Shown here piece after piece: positions 10,188 to 20,610 of a stretch of 64,000 nucleotides of DNA (the first letter of the stretch is position 1; the number at the start of each line of letters is the position of its first letter). A program made the translations under genes and the position numbers. The stretch lies in the NCBI RefSeq assembly GCF_017916325.1, contig NC_090146.1, positions 67,001 through 131,000 of the forward strand, read 5' to 3'. Origin of the DNA: Leishmania martiniquensis (Eukaryota > Euglenozoa > Kinetoplastea > Trypanosomatida > Trypanosomatidae). The notes under the pieces were generated by a model. That model did no database searches and was not told the origin of the DNA. It worked only from the letters and a program-made list of their open reading frames with translations.

Positions 10188-11975
10188 ATGATGCGTCACT
10201 ACCCTCTTGGCGTCATGCCCGCCGCGGCCGCGTTTCTGAGACCGCCGCTGCTGCTTCAGCAGCTCCGACGGGTGCGCTACGCCAACATCCAAGAGACGCT
10301 GAAGCCCATCCCTGGCCAGACTGCCGGCCAGATGTCCATCCTGAACGAGATCTGCTGCAACCCGGATGCAGAGGAGGAGCGACGCAGGCCTGTTTTCCGG
10401 CCTGAGGTGATGCCAGATGCGGCTGCCGCGGCAGTGGACGACAACTACCTGCACGCAATGCACAAGTGGGGCTATGACTCGCTGACGCTCTTCAAGAAGA
10501 CGAACGAGGATCCTGGCCCGTGGTGGAACGCGAACGCCAGCACTCTGGTGTCGAACTGGTCGCAGGTGGGTGACTACGCGAACGCCGGCATGTGGTCGGG
10601 CGTGTGGCGCTACACGTACGGCATCGGCGAATATAACCTGCGCCCTTACGAGCTACGTGGGCGTGCGTGGGGTCGCAAGGACCCCAAGACCGGCGCCATC
10701 ACGATCCGCTACGGCAAGCGCAGTACCAGCAAGCCGGTGCAGAAGCTGTGCTTCCCGCATACAAAGGAGCATGAACAGCATCATCGCATCAAAGCCCCAG
10801 CCAACAAGGGCGTGGAAGAGATCTCCGCGTTGCACGGCAAGCGTATTCTACGCGAGCTGCAGTACCACCTCGGTCAAGGGCTTCGCTTCTACCTGGTGGA
10901 CGGCGTCTTCGGGAGTGACCCGGACGCCGCCACCCCGTACCGCATCATCACAGACAACCCGACGCATGCCTACTTTGCATCCATGGCGGCGATTCGCACG
11001 TTCAACTACGTGGCGCGGCAAGAGGTGACACTGGTGAAGCGGCTATCGCAGTCGCCGATCGACGAGTGGGGGTGGCGTCGCCCCGGGGTGCTCATTTATC
11101 ACGCCCCCTCCTACGATTTTGAGATTCCGCGCATCGTCGAGGAGTTCGGCGGCCCGCGGCCAAAGGACATGAGCCTCACCCACAACCGCTTCATCGCGAT
11201 GGAGCCGTACAGCATTCCCATGAAGTGTGCCATTGGCGGAGAGCCCAGCTGTGACGCACTGCTGGACAGTACAGCCACCCTATGCGGTCGCTGGGGCTTT
11301 TACGCCGACGAGAAAGGCTACCTCACCGTCCCCGGCGAGTCCATCATGTCGAAGGATGGGCGCTCGCTGACGCTGGTCATCACAGGCAGCGAGGCCGACG
11401 CCGATGCCCTGCGCACGTCACCACAACTTTACGGTAGCCGGCATCACCGCATCGCTAACGGCGTGGTGTCCCGCGCGTGGGATGTCGTCTCGATGCCGGC
11501 ATCTGCCGCTGCTGCAAAGCCGCTGCCGAGCGATATAGTGGAGCAAGACTTGAAGCGAGTGCAGCGCAGCTTACCGACGCGCGTAGGCCTCCCTCACACC
11601 CTCTCACACCGCTACTACGGTCGCCGTCACGTCAGCGAGTACGGCTTCAAGTGGCCGCACAACTACACCGAGGATGCTGCGACGAGAGCGTACGCTGGCG
11701 GGCATCTGTTCAAGGCACCAAAGGTCGACAAGCTTGCGGGTCATCAGCCGCGCCCGTCGAGGTTCGCGATGAGGGATGTGAATGTTCTTGTGATTGGCGA
11801 AGGAGCCGACGCCGCGTCAGCTGTTGTGAAGGCGCTAAAGGATCGTGGCATGCTCTACGCCGAAGAGGCGCCGCTGAAGGAGGCGCTGGCGACGGCGCTG
11901 AAAGCGGCGAAGAGCGCGAAGGTCGTGCCACGTGTTGCTGCAAAGGACGTCTTGGAGAAGCTGAATCGAGCGTAG
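10188..11975 (+). CDS. Mitochondrial-type protein with degenerate PEPCK-like fold (probable pseudoenzyme)
   Basis: The protein has 595 residues. The N-terminus, about 30 residues rich in Arg, Leu and Ala with no acids, looks like a mitochondrial presequence. The middle follows the block order of ATP-dependent phosphoenolpyruvate carboxykinase. LVDGVFGSDPDAATPYRII (around 236-254) matches the 'vvDgfaGadp..rl.vRvi' block. FIAMEPYSIPMKCAIGGE (ending about 352) matches the region before 'IGGTxYxGEMKK'. DGRSLTLVITGSEADADALR (390-409) sits where PEPCK has its P-loop (FFGLSGTGKTTL). GSEADADAL lacks the GxxGxGK[T/S] pattern and the GEMKK lysines are absent, so PEPCK catalysis is unlikely. An alternative is a kinetoplastid-specific mitochondrial structural protein, for example of a ribosome or RNA-processing complex; I cannot decide. 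The start is the first of two adjacent ATGs; the upstream open frame is repetitive spacer. Confidence 0.7.
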   Translation: MMRHYPLGVMPAAAAFLRPPLLLQQLRRVRYANIQETLKPIPGQTAGQMSILNEICCNPDAEEERRRPVFRPEVMPDAAAAAVDDNYLHAMHKWGYDSLTLFKKTNEDPGPWWNANASTLVSNWSQVGDYANAGMWSGVWRYTYGIGEYNLRPYELRGRAWGRKDPKTGAITIRYGKRSTSKPVQKLCFPHTKEHEQHHRIKAPANKGVEEISALHGKRILRELQYHLGQGLRFYLVDGVFGSDPDAATPYRIITDNPTHAYFASMAAIRTFNYVARQEVTLVKRLSQSPIDEWGWRRPGVLIYHAPSYDFEIPRIVEEFGGPRPKDMSLTHNRFIAMEPYSIPMKCAIGGEPSCDALLDSTATLCGRWGFYADEKGYLTVPGESIMSKDGRSLTLVITGSEADADALRTSPQLYGSRHHRIANGVVSRAWDVVSMPASAAAAKPLPSDIVEQDLKRVQRSLPTRVGLPHTLSHRYYGRRHVSEYGFKWPHNYTEDAATRAYAGGHLFKAPKVDKLAGHQPRPSRFAMRDVNVLVIGEGADAASAVVKALKDRGMLYAEEAPLKEALATALKAAKSAKVVPRVAAKDVLEKLNRA

Positions 11976-12789
11976 CGATACGTGCCTTGCTGCCTCCCCT
12001 CTCCACCCCCTCCGCCTTCCGCTCCCTTGCTTTCCGCTGTTGTTGTTGTTTTAGAGGCGAGAAAGGCGGAAGGGGGAGGGAGACTGTGCAAGTGAGAGCC
12101 GCTGCAGTCATCTATGCTCGTTTGCGCGTCCAGCACGCGTGGGTGTGCGTGCGTCTCCCTCTCTCTCTCAGCGCCAGTGTATACAAAGAGCGGCGCGGGT
12201 TGCTTCAGGAAAGGAGATGATGGGTTCGAAAGGAGGAGGAGGAGGAGGGGGAAAGGGCGGTTGGCTGGCAGGTTTGGGTATCACACACATACACACACCA
12301 GACAACCACCCCACTGGCTGCAGCAGCTATTCCGCAGACCTGCGGCTCCTCTTCCTCCTCCTATCCTCGTGGTCTCTCGTGGTCTCGCCTATAGGCATAT
12401 GGAACTCGGTCAGCCTGCCGGCGGTCTCGCACCCACGCACGCTCAGTCGCGTCATTTGTGCTGCTGCGGTGCGGCAGGGCAGAGAGGGACGCAATCGAAC
12501 TAGCCGCGTCGCGGGCTCGTTTTCGAGGTCGAAGCAACAGGGGGGGGGCGAAAGCGACGAGGCCGTCTCCCCTAGGACGGGGGATGGCGCCGCGGCGTGT
12601 GGCATCCACTCTCGCGGCCGCAGGACACATCGGCGCGTGGTGTATATGTCTCTCTAACCGCTCTTCTTCTGGCTTTGTACTTCGCCACTGCGGTCACGCA
12701 CTCATCCACGCATGCGAGCAGTGGCATTGCCCGTCGGCCGATATACCCCTCTCGGCACATACACACATACGCATATACGCACACCTCGC
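11976..12789 (+). other. Intergenic spacer, 0.81 kb
   Basis: It contains a GGA-rich run at about 12232-12256, a CA tract near 12282-12298 and a T/C-rich segment at about 12660-12685. No additional gene is seen. Open frames overlapping the 3' end of the previous gene are shadows of it. Confidence 0.5.
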
Positions 12790-14067
12790 ATGCCGCCGAA
12801 GCCGTGGGAGCAGCAACTCCTTGAGAGCAGGCTGTCGGAACGGCGGCCTCCACCGGAAGAAGGTAATACCTTCTCCGACTACGAGTATCACCACCAAAAG
12901 CGCGGTGGACACGATGGGGCGTCCGGCGCGTCACAGTCGCGGCCGGCCAATGCGCAGCGGTGTGTTCCCGAACGATCCCCACGGCGATGGTCCTTCATCT
13001 TGCAGGACATCCCGGGACTCGCTCAAGGCATCCTGAACGATGTGAACAGGGGTTACGTCGCCCGCGTGACCGCCGTGGCCACGACGATGTTTGGTGTAAG
13101 CTACGCTGTGTACAAGCTTGTATTGGAGCCCGCGCAGCATCGGCGGCCGCTGGCGAAGCGCTGGAGTTGGTGTGCCCCGTCGGTGCCTATCACTCTGGTG
13201 GAAAAGAGTCGGGAGACGGGCAGCAGTATGGTCGTGTATCGCTTCGCCCTCCCAAACAGCTATGACTACGCCGGGTATGAGCCCGTCAGCTCGGTGCAGA
13301 TGATAAGCGGGCGCGTGCGCGAGCTCTCCTCACTCTCCCGGTGGTACACCCCCATCAGCCACCCGGACGAACGCGGCTTCATCGAGTTCGCAATCAAGGA
13401 CTGTGACCCCGGCCGCATGTCAGCTCGTCTACGCTACCTTCAGCCGGGAGATGTCGTCCACCTCGGCCGATGGATGCGGGAGTTCCCATATAAACCGAAC
13501 ACGTTCAAGGAGTTAGGCGTGGTATGCACCACCTCCGGCGCCTCCGTCGCGCTGCAGCTAATGAACGTGCTGGACAAGAACAGGGCCGACGACACGAAGC
13601 TCCGCCTCCTCTACTGCCACCACAGCGCCCTTGACATCCCGTTCAGGCGCACCCTCTTCCAAGAGTACGAAGAGCGCAACAAGCGCCGCATTCAGGTCTC
13701 CTACAACGTGTTGGCCGGCGGGCGGCAGAAGGGGAGCGCCGCACCGATAGGGCAAAACGTGTACGTTGGCAACATCGACCCCGAAACAATCGCGGCAGCG
13801 CTGCCGCCACCGGTGCGCGTTGTGGAAGCACGCGCCGTGGGCAGCAGTGATGATGCACCGCAGCTCGTGACGTACCGTCCCCAGCTGCTGATTTGCGGAC
13901 CGCAATCGATGCTGTCATTCCTCTGCGGCCGTGTCAGCTCCATCGCCAACTACACCTACTGGCAGGGGCCCTTCTATCGCTACTCGGGCTTCCTCAAAGA
14001 CATGGGCTACACCCGTTCTCAGGTGTACAAGTTCGGCGTCTCGACGCACTTCATCGCTGATCATTGA
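12790..14067 (+). CDS. NADH-cytochrome b5 reductase-like flavoprotein, membrane anchored
   Basis: With the start at 12790 the protein has 425 residues. A hydrophobic segment at about residues 86-112 (around TAVATTMFGVSYAVYKLVL) is a probable membrane anchor. The FAD-binding barrel includes RWYTPIS at 184-190, the family's RxYTPIS flavin motif. The NAD-binding half ends with ICGPQSML (Cys 369, Gly 370, Pro 371), the family CGPxxM motif. The glycine motif usually written GGTGITP is here CTTSGAS (246-252), so pyridine-nucleotide binding may be altered. The expected role is electron transfer at a mitochondrial or ER membrane. An in-frame ATG at 12712 would add 26 residues translated from CA-rich spacer; the later ATG is preferred, with moderate certainty. 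Confidence 0.82.
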   Translation: MPPKPWEQQLLESRLSERRPPPEEGNTFSDYEYHHQKRGGHDGASGASQSRPANAQRCVPERSPRRWSFILQDIPGLAQGILNDVNRGYVARVTAVATTMFGVSYAVYKLVLEPAQHRRPLAKRWSWCAPSVPITLVEKSRETGSSMVVYRFALPNSYDYAGYEPVSSVQMISGRVRELSSLSRWYTPISHPDERGFIEFAIKDCDPGRMSARLRYLQPGDVVHLGRWMREFPYKPNTFKELGVVCTTSGASVALQLMNVLDKNRADDTKLRLLYCHHSALDIPFRRTLFQEYEERNKRRIQVSYNVLAGGRQKGSAAPIGQNVYVGNIDPETIAAALPPPVRVVEARAVGSSDDAPQLVTYRPQLLICGPQSMLSFLCGRVSSIANYTYWQGPFYRYSGFLKDMGYTRSQVYKFGVSTHFIADH

Positions 14068-15442
14068 CGAGGGGTGGCGCTTGTGGTCGCCCCTCCCCGT
14101 CAGGGGACACACGCGAAAGACGATGCAGATGAGGCGTCCAGCGGGAGATGCGAGCGATCTGTGGTTCGAGCTACCTCTCCACGCACGGTGCTCCAGCACA
14201 GTTGCTGGCGATTGTTTGCTTGAGCCTCTGCAGCTGAGAAGGTTCTGTTTGGGGAAGCAGCAGAGAGGGAGCGATACCGATGATGGCGGTGGTGGCGGCG
14301 CTGCTCACCATCAGTGTGGTGGCTCCCCGCTTGGCGGAGTCCCTCTGTGTGTGAGTGTCGGGGGAGGGGGAGAACAGTGGAGGCCAAAAGACGAGAGAAG
14401 ACGCGAAGACTCGCTCGCTTCGTCCCTTCCCGAAGTCAGCAGACGAGTGCAGGTACTGCCTGCACCCCACTCGAAGGTCGCACGTGCATGGCTCCTCCAC
14501 CCCTGCCCCTAAAAGCGCAGCGATCCGCTCAATGGCGCACACATACTGAGACGCAAGCCGTCTTTAAACTCCTTCCGTGGGGGCGCTCGCCCGCTCCTGC
14601 GGGCCGAGAGCGCATCGTGCCCATCACTCCCCAACTCGCGCAGAAGCCGTCCACCACCGTGCAGTGCCATCGCCTCTTCCCTCCCCCCTCCCACGAATGC
14701 CCGCCGCTGAGCGAAGCAAATACATCACCGTGTGCCCAACCTACCCCCCTCCCCCCTCACACACACACACATTGATGATGGCTACTGGCGTGGTGCGCGG
14801 CGTCTACAGCGACGCGACACGGCGCGGATGCGGCGCCGCGTGCATGAAACGCGCCGCAGAGAGTGGGCTACGATTTGGGGCACGCGTTGGTGGCACAGCC
14901 CCGCCAACTGTACACATTCAGCAGCACTCGGGGTGGCGCGCTGCGCGTTCGCGCCCGTTCGTCCCTGTCAGCTGGAGGTGACCGCTCACCGTCACGTGGA
15001 CGGCACGCCTGCTCTTACGCAACAATGGCCCGTTGTGTGCAATTCAGCGTAACGTGCTCCGGGGGGCGGATCCGTGATGGTGCATACGAAACCCGAAGGG
15101 GTACAGCTGGCGACATCGCGGGGGTGCGGCAATCAGCTGGATGGAGGGAAGGGGGAGGATGGCACCGCCCTCTCTCTCCCCCTCTGTTTTTCATCGGAAC
15201 AGCCGTGGCGTGGGTGGCCCGTGGGCACGCGCACTGTGACGGAAGTCGCGTCGATCGAGTTGAAGATGACGACTCGCTCGCGGCTCCAGCGTGCAACTCT
15301 TTCTCTGCCTCTGTCCCTCTCCCTCTCTCACGGATCGGCTACGGAAAGGGCACATCAGCGCTGAGCTCTCACTCGCCTTCACGGAGCACCTGTTTTCTCA
15401 GCAACACCAGCACGAAGTACATGCCGGAGAGCACCATCAAAG
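14068..15442 (+). other. Intergenic spacer, 1.37 kb
   Basis: A GGGGGAGGGGG motif lies at about 14361-14371. A C6TC6-type run on the same strand (the complement of that motif) lies at about 14744-14757, followed by (CA)n. The C/T-rich stretch at about 15290-15335 is a likely pyrimidine tract for the next gene. No coding frame is supported. Confidence 0.5.
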
Positions 15443-18285
15443 ATGCCCGTGCACTCAGACGAGGATGCGGTGGAGACGGTGCCGCTGGAGTCATCGAATG
15501 CCAATGCTTCGACAGAGGCGGATTCGCATGCGATACCCTCTGCAGCAACCACGCGCCGACGAGCTGCACAGGCAGCCGTGCGCGGCTTCACAAAACGTGC
15601 GGCACCTGACTTCCGCCGACGACGCTCCCGCGTGCAGCGCTGTCGCCGCTGGGGCGTCAGCGTTGTGGTGCTGTTCACATTTTTGTTTGCGGCTCAGGTT
15701 TTCTTAATGCAAACAGTGTCAGGGCCCGTCGTGTCCCTCGCCTCCGTCGGCACTGAAGAAAGAGAGCACTGGGCGGCTGCGCGGCAACAGGTGGCCTCAT
15801 CTACAGCAGTGTCCAGGAAGGATGTGGTGGATAGCAGCAAGGACAACATGGCGGTGACCTCAGTCATCCAAGATTGCAGCAGCGGAGAGCAGCTGCCCCC
15901 CACGGCAGAATCTGTTGTGGCTACCGCCTCCGCGCCCTCGAACGCGCATGAGGTGATGTCATCTAAGTGGAAGAGGGCATCGCTACTCCCACATGGGCTG
16001 ACAGCTGTCGCAAACCTCTCAGACAATGCTGAGGGCGACGCTTTGGAAACGCCAGCCACTCCGAAGACGCCGTGTTAGCCCGTGAAAGGCTTACTGACAG
16101 CATCGGTTAACACAAGCGCCACCGTCGGCGATCCGCCGTCACAGCAGCAGCATCCGACCCCTGCCACGCAGGAGCCGCCGGACCAACGAGGAGAAGAAGG
16201 CATGCGTGCCGACGATGTGTCTCCACCTCGTCCTGCGCCGTGGGCGACGGGCGGCGGCAGTGTTCGCCTGCGTCATTTGTTTTCCATTCTCACCGTCCTG
16301 GCAGGCCCGCCCTTGACGGTGGCGCGTGCCGCTGCCGATGCCGCCCACCGCAGTCAGAGCGAAGAAGTGCGACTGCTGAAGAGGGCCGCGACGCGCCTCT
16401 TACGATCGGGCATGACGCGTCATTCGAGCTTTCACGAGTGGCTTCTTGTTCACAACAGGGTGCTGTCGGTGGCGGCGCAGAAGGGAGAGGAGGCAGTCGT
16501 TCGGGAGTGGTGGCGCGCGGCTCGCGGCGAGCAGAGGGCAGCAGCGGCCCCCTTCGCAGCGGGGGTAAACTTCGCTTCGTACCCACTACCCCGTGTGCGC
16601 GTGGAGGGACTGCCGCCGACGGCATTGAGAAATCCGCAGCTGACCACGTTGGCATTCGCACTCTTGCATGGGGTTCGCCTTGTCGTGACGGAGTACGTCA
16701 TTCTGCATGACTTGCGCTGGGTCCTGACAGGGGCAAATGGCCTTGTCTTCGATGGCGCGGCGGGGGCCACATCCATCAGACGCAGCGACTCGACAGACGC
16801 CAACGTCTCGCACAGTTCGAAGGACGGCGTTGTTCAGCGCGAAATCACGCTGGCTCTTCAGACACTGTCGAAGAACTCCTTACCAGGCCTACCGACGATG
16901 TTGGTGAATCAGGAGCGTAGCGGCGCCGCAGAGGACGTGCATGCCTACCGCCTGCACGTGTATGCGTCGCAGGAATGGCGCCAGCCGGAGCGCGAGGCGG
17001 CGCTTCAATCTCAGCTGAGCGCCTACCTGCAGAAGATTCGCGTTCCAACCACAGAGGTGTCTTCCGCGGCGGCGCCCGTCCATAAATCTGCGTCAGACGC
17101 CCTCATCCCCAGCTCAGCCACCAGCCAACACATCAACGCCACGACTGGTGCTGAAGTGGCTGCAGCGAGTGAGCTGCGGGTGCGCGATGGGTTGCCGACG
17201 ATGGCGTACAGCGCATCCGCTCACTTTCACTGCCAGCGTGCGCCTCTCTACGGCATCCGCATACCCATCACTACTCGAGGCAGCGGAGTCGTATGGCCAC
17301 CTCCTCTCCGCCCCTCATGACCCTGTGCGAAGCGCTGGTGAGCAACCAGCTGGGGCTCGGCGCTGGCTACGCTGTGCAGGGGCTCACGTTCCACCACGTC
17401 TTCTGCCAGCAGTGGCTGCAGTTTGCGCTGGCGCCCACCTCCACGGCGCCACCTCGTGGCGCTGCCGTCCGGTCGGCGGCATCCGAAGCCGAGGATGTGG
17501 GCTCCATGCCCAACCTGCGCAAGGCCACTCCACAGCGCGTGAGCGACGCCGAGACGGAGCAGAGGGACATGGCGCAAGCGCTAGTCGATGGAATATGCAC
17601 AGTGGAGTGGGTGGCGCACCTCAAGGCGGCTCAGCTTCACTACCGCGAGATGGCAGAACGAGAGCGTGGGCAGGCCGGCACTCCGACGCTCGCATCGCCT
17701 GCCACATCCACCAGCAACGTAACCGGACCCGACCCCGATCGCTTCACCTCTACTGCGGCTCCAGCCGCCGCACCGTGGCTCGCGCTCTCTAACGCGGCGG
17801 GGCGGTCGCCGTACTTGGACCAGTACGCGACGCTTCTCTTCTCCAACGACCTGGCGCAGCTCTCGCGAGTGGCCGACGTGCACTTCGCCTTCCTTCCGAA
17901 CGCCAGCGACGCCCTCCAGCACATGCGGCGCACGATAAGCGGCAAGCTTGCCTCGGTCTCTCTCAAGTACGCGGTAGAGCGGACGCGGCGCTTCACCTCC
18001 GTGAAGCAGCCAGGTGATCACAAAGTTGTTTGTCTCGCTTCCCATCTCGCCCGCGTGCATCTGCAAGCGGCCATGTACAACACGCAGTGGTTCCTGAGTC
18101 ACCTCGCCCTGCGTTGCGTGTCACACAAGAGCTCCTGCCTCGGTGGCCTCTTCGACTCGGATGAGCGCACGCTTCAGAACATGGGTCACTACCTGTCAAG
18201 CACCGGCAAGTGGAGCCGCGGCGAGTTCCGCGTCTGCATGTCGGCTGGCGTGTACATCTCAGACCCCTCAAAGGACCTCCCATGA
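15443..18285 (+). pseudogene. Disrupted gene for a type II-like membrane protein (in-frame TAG, frame change)
   Basis: A reading frame starts at ATG 15443 and runs to TAG at 16076-16078. The same frame continues immediately from 16079 to TGA at 17318-17320. Protein-like sequence then continues in a different frame from about 17310 to 18285. There is no room for splicing or a UTR between the pieces, so this is one gene of roughly 945 codons broken twice. The N-terminus is basic and is followed by a single hydrophobic stretch near residues 70-90 (VSVVVLFTFLFAAQVFL), suggesting a type II or signal-anchor protein. The C-terminal part contains several Cys and a conserved-looking end (CLGGLFDSDERTLQNMGHYL). 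I do not recognise the family; a Golgi-type luminal enzyme would fit the topology, but that is speculation. TAG terminates other genes here, so reassignment is unlikely. Sequencing error remains possible. Confidence 0.65.
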
Positions 18286-19197
18286 TCCCGTGTAACGAGC
18301 AGGCATCCGTGCTTGCGTGCGTATGCGAGGCCGGGTAAGGGAGGGGTGGGCTGTGAACTGGCTCGCGTGTAGAAGTGCTGCTCCGAAGCCACTGCGAGAT
18401 CGGCAGCCCAAGGACAGTGCCGGCACCTTGATGTCTGGTCAACAGCATTCATGTTCAGCGCAGGCCGGATATTTGAAAGTTGTCGCTCGGCACTCCGACA
18501 AAGGTTAAACGAAGTGGGTACATGACGTCTGTGATATGAGGCGTACGTGTATGCGCAAGCGCGTGCAGGGAACGCCAGCTGTAAGATTCTACAGTGCCTG
18601 CGTGTCTCTCCCTGTGTGTATGTGTGTGTGTGTCTCTTGCGTCCACAGTTACGCCGGCACGCGCCCTATGCTCTCCATCAGCCATCACCACGATCTCCTC
18701 CCCTCTTCACTCTCTCTGCCCCACGTTACCTGTTCGCTTGCTCCGTCGTAGCAGTCGAACCGCACCGAAAGCGGTCATGAATGGACTGCCTCATCGCGGC
18801 CTGCTCTGCTTGCCACGTTCTCTTCTGTTGCGCCGCCCCACCCCCACTCCAGTCCTCACACTCTCTGCATCGTAAAGCGCGCGTCAGTGCGAGGTGGATT
18901 CAAGCGCCCCTGCGCTCGCCCTCGCATTCTCTCGCATGCTCTTCCCACAGCTTCTAGCGCTTCATAGAACTGTCAGACGACAGAAGCTCATAGAAACTTT
19001 GGCTCCCGCCTGCCCAGTCACGCTCGCGGGAGCCCATACATTCACGCATACGCATCCGCGCACGTTACGCACGCGTAGCCCGTGGGCTACTCGTCCTGTT
19101 GTGGAAGGGGCGAGGGGGAGTCCTCCTATGCTCCAGCCACCGCAGACGCAGGCCAATATCGCTACCGCGTACTCGAGTGCAGGCGAGCCAACCAGTC
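18286..19197 (+). other. Intergenic spacer, 0.91 kb
   Basis: A GT tract lies at about 18616-18633. C/T-rich stretches lie at about 18695-18720 and 18900-18955. No protein-like frame was found. Confidence 0.5.
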
Positions 19198-20610
19198 ATG
19201 GCGTCCACCGCTTCCTCGGCTTCAACCTCAGTGGGCGCAGGCGACATCCTGCAGCAATACGAGAGGCTACTGTATCAGCTCTCCCAGCAGGTGTTGGAGC
19301 AGGAGGAAGAAATTCGCTCCTTGCGAACGACACGCCAGGCCAGTCGGTACGGCCATCACCGCTGCCACATCGACGGCGGCGGTGCTAGTGGTGGCCGTGG
19401 GCAGTGCAAGCGTGCAGCGGTTGTCCTCAAGGCAGAGAGTCTTAGCGTGCTCGTGAAGGAGGGCCAGCATGACTACACGCACAACGCCGCGGGCACAGAA
19501 GCGGCCTACACGGCAAGGGTGCATGGAGGCTCTCCACTACACCTCACTCTCCCACTGCCGTCGACGCCGCAAGTGTCCTCCATCGGCTCCGCCGAGGACG
19601 CGGACGACCACTCTGTCATGGATCCCTCTTCAGAACCTACCGCAAAGCCACCGCACAGCCCCCAGGACAGCGCAGCAAGAGCTGCTGTACCGTCGTGGAC
19701 GCGCTTCGCTGGCAAGCGGAGCGAGCAGCACACTGCCATGGCGGTGCTCGCCTGTTCATCTGCCATGTGTGACGTCAGCGGCTCCAGTGACGGGGCGAGC
19801 ATCGGCCTAACCCCCAGCGCTGTGTGCGATGCGCCTCCATCTAGCGAGAGAGAAACCGCAGCAGCCCTTTGGGGGTCCTCGCTTGAATCGGAGATGGAAA
19901 AGAGTGGTGGCAGCTGCGCTCCCTTCCGATGCCACCGCACCACTGCGCAGTGGACGCAGCATACACCGTCGGAGATGCCGCAGGTGACGTTTGATGGTCA
20001 GGATGCCATGAGCTACCTGCTGAGTGTGTTCTCCAGCGCCCGGTCGGCCCGTGAGACCGATGGCACCGGGGCAGAGCTGATGGCAAAGTCCAGCGGTGCA
20101 GTTCCGTGCGGCAGAGAAAATGGCGGGGCCGGATCCGCGCGCTCCCCAAGCGCAGCGCTGCAACAAAGAGGCCGGCACGTCGCGCGGCGGCTCTTTCACG
20201 TCGATCTCCTCGAGGAAGACGAAGGCAGCGAGCGCGGCAGTGAGCCCCTGAGTGGTGGCGCCGTATCTGGATATCTCCGTCCTGCGCCACGGCAGCCTCC
20301 TTCGACGCCTTCGCACGACAAGCGAGGCGTCGGTAACCGCATTGCGCCGGTCCATCATAAGCTGGATGACGGCTTCGATCATGAAGAGAAGCTCTTGCAG
20401 GAGCGGTACGTGCGCATTATGACATGCGCGTTAGCCGCCGAGGGCGCAGCCACCACCACAGCACTGGAAGATGGATCAGAGCAGCAACGAAGAGCGGAGG
20501 CGAGGCCTCGTGCCCCTGCGGCGGCACGGCACCGCACTACATCTCTGCACGATCACGATACCAGTGCGACAGTAGCGGAGCTGCTGCGCCTCTTCGCTCA
20601 CGACCCATGA
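19198..20610 (+). CDS. Hypothetical protein with N-terminal coiled coil
   Basis: The protein has 470 residues and I do not recognise it. After about 15 small residues, a heptad-like segment (ILQQYERLLYQLSQQVLEQE, roughly residues 18-45) predicts a short coiled coil. The remainder is Ser/Gly/Ala/His-rich and probably disordered. The moderately conserved-looking patches are MSYLLSVFSS (about 270-280), VARRLFHVDLLEEDE (about 325-340) and an acidic-basic segment near 385-400. The C-terminus ends with AELLRLFAH, a possible short amphipathic helix. No membrane span or catalytic motif is visible. The ATG at 19198 was chosen because upstream in-frame sequence is spacer-like. A cytoskeletal or scaffold role would fit, but that is only inference from composition. 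Confidence 0.62.
   Translation: MASTASSASTSVGAGDILQQYERLLYQLSQQVLEQEEEIRSLRTTRQASRYGHHRCHIDGGGASGGRGQCKRAAVVLKAESLSVLVKEGQHDYTHNAAGTEAAYTARVHGGSPLHLTLPLPSTPQVSSIGSAEDADDHSVMDPSSEPTAKPPHSPQDSAARAAVPSWTRFAGKRSEQHTAMAVLACSSAMCDVSGSSDGASIGLTPSAVCDAPPSSERETAAALWGSSLESEMEKSGGSCAPFRCHRTTAQWTQHTPSEMPQVTFDGQDAMSYLLSVFSSARSARETDGTGAELMAKSSGAVPCGRENGGAGSARSPSAALQQRGRHVARRLFHVDLLEEDEGSERGSEPLSGGAVSGYLRPAPRQPPSTPSHDKRGVGNRIAPVHHKLDDGFDHEEKLLQERYVRIMTCALAAEGAATTTALEDGSEQQRRAEARPRAPAAARHRTTSLHDHDTSATVAELLRLFAHDP

Noticed and set aside
12712..12789. Earlier ATG for the b5-reductase-like gene
   Set aside because: The 26 extra residues are a translation of CA/TA-rich spacer. It cannot be fully excluded without splice-site data.
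14155..14185. tRNA B-box-like GTGGTTCGAGC
   Set aside because: No A-box, acceptor stem or T-loop pairing could be found around it.
16076..17320. Two separate genes instead of one broken gene
   Set aside because: Only three bases separate the stop from the continuing frame, which leaves no room for polyadenylation and trans-splicing signals.
17250..17330. A cis-spliced intron explaining the frame change
   Set aside because: Cis-introns are very rare in trypanosomatids, and no GT...AG pair with a pyrimidine tract is evident in the short transition zone.
15443..18285. TAG stop reassignment as in some other trypanosomatids
   Set aside because: TAG ends the proteasome, PEPCK-like and DUF2779 genes here at the expected places, so it is a functional stop.
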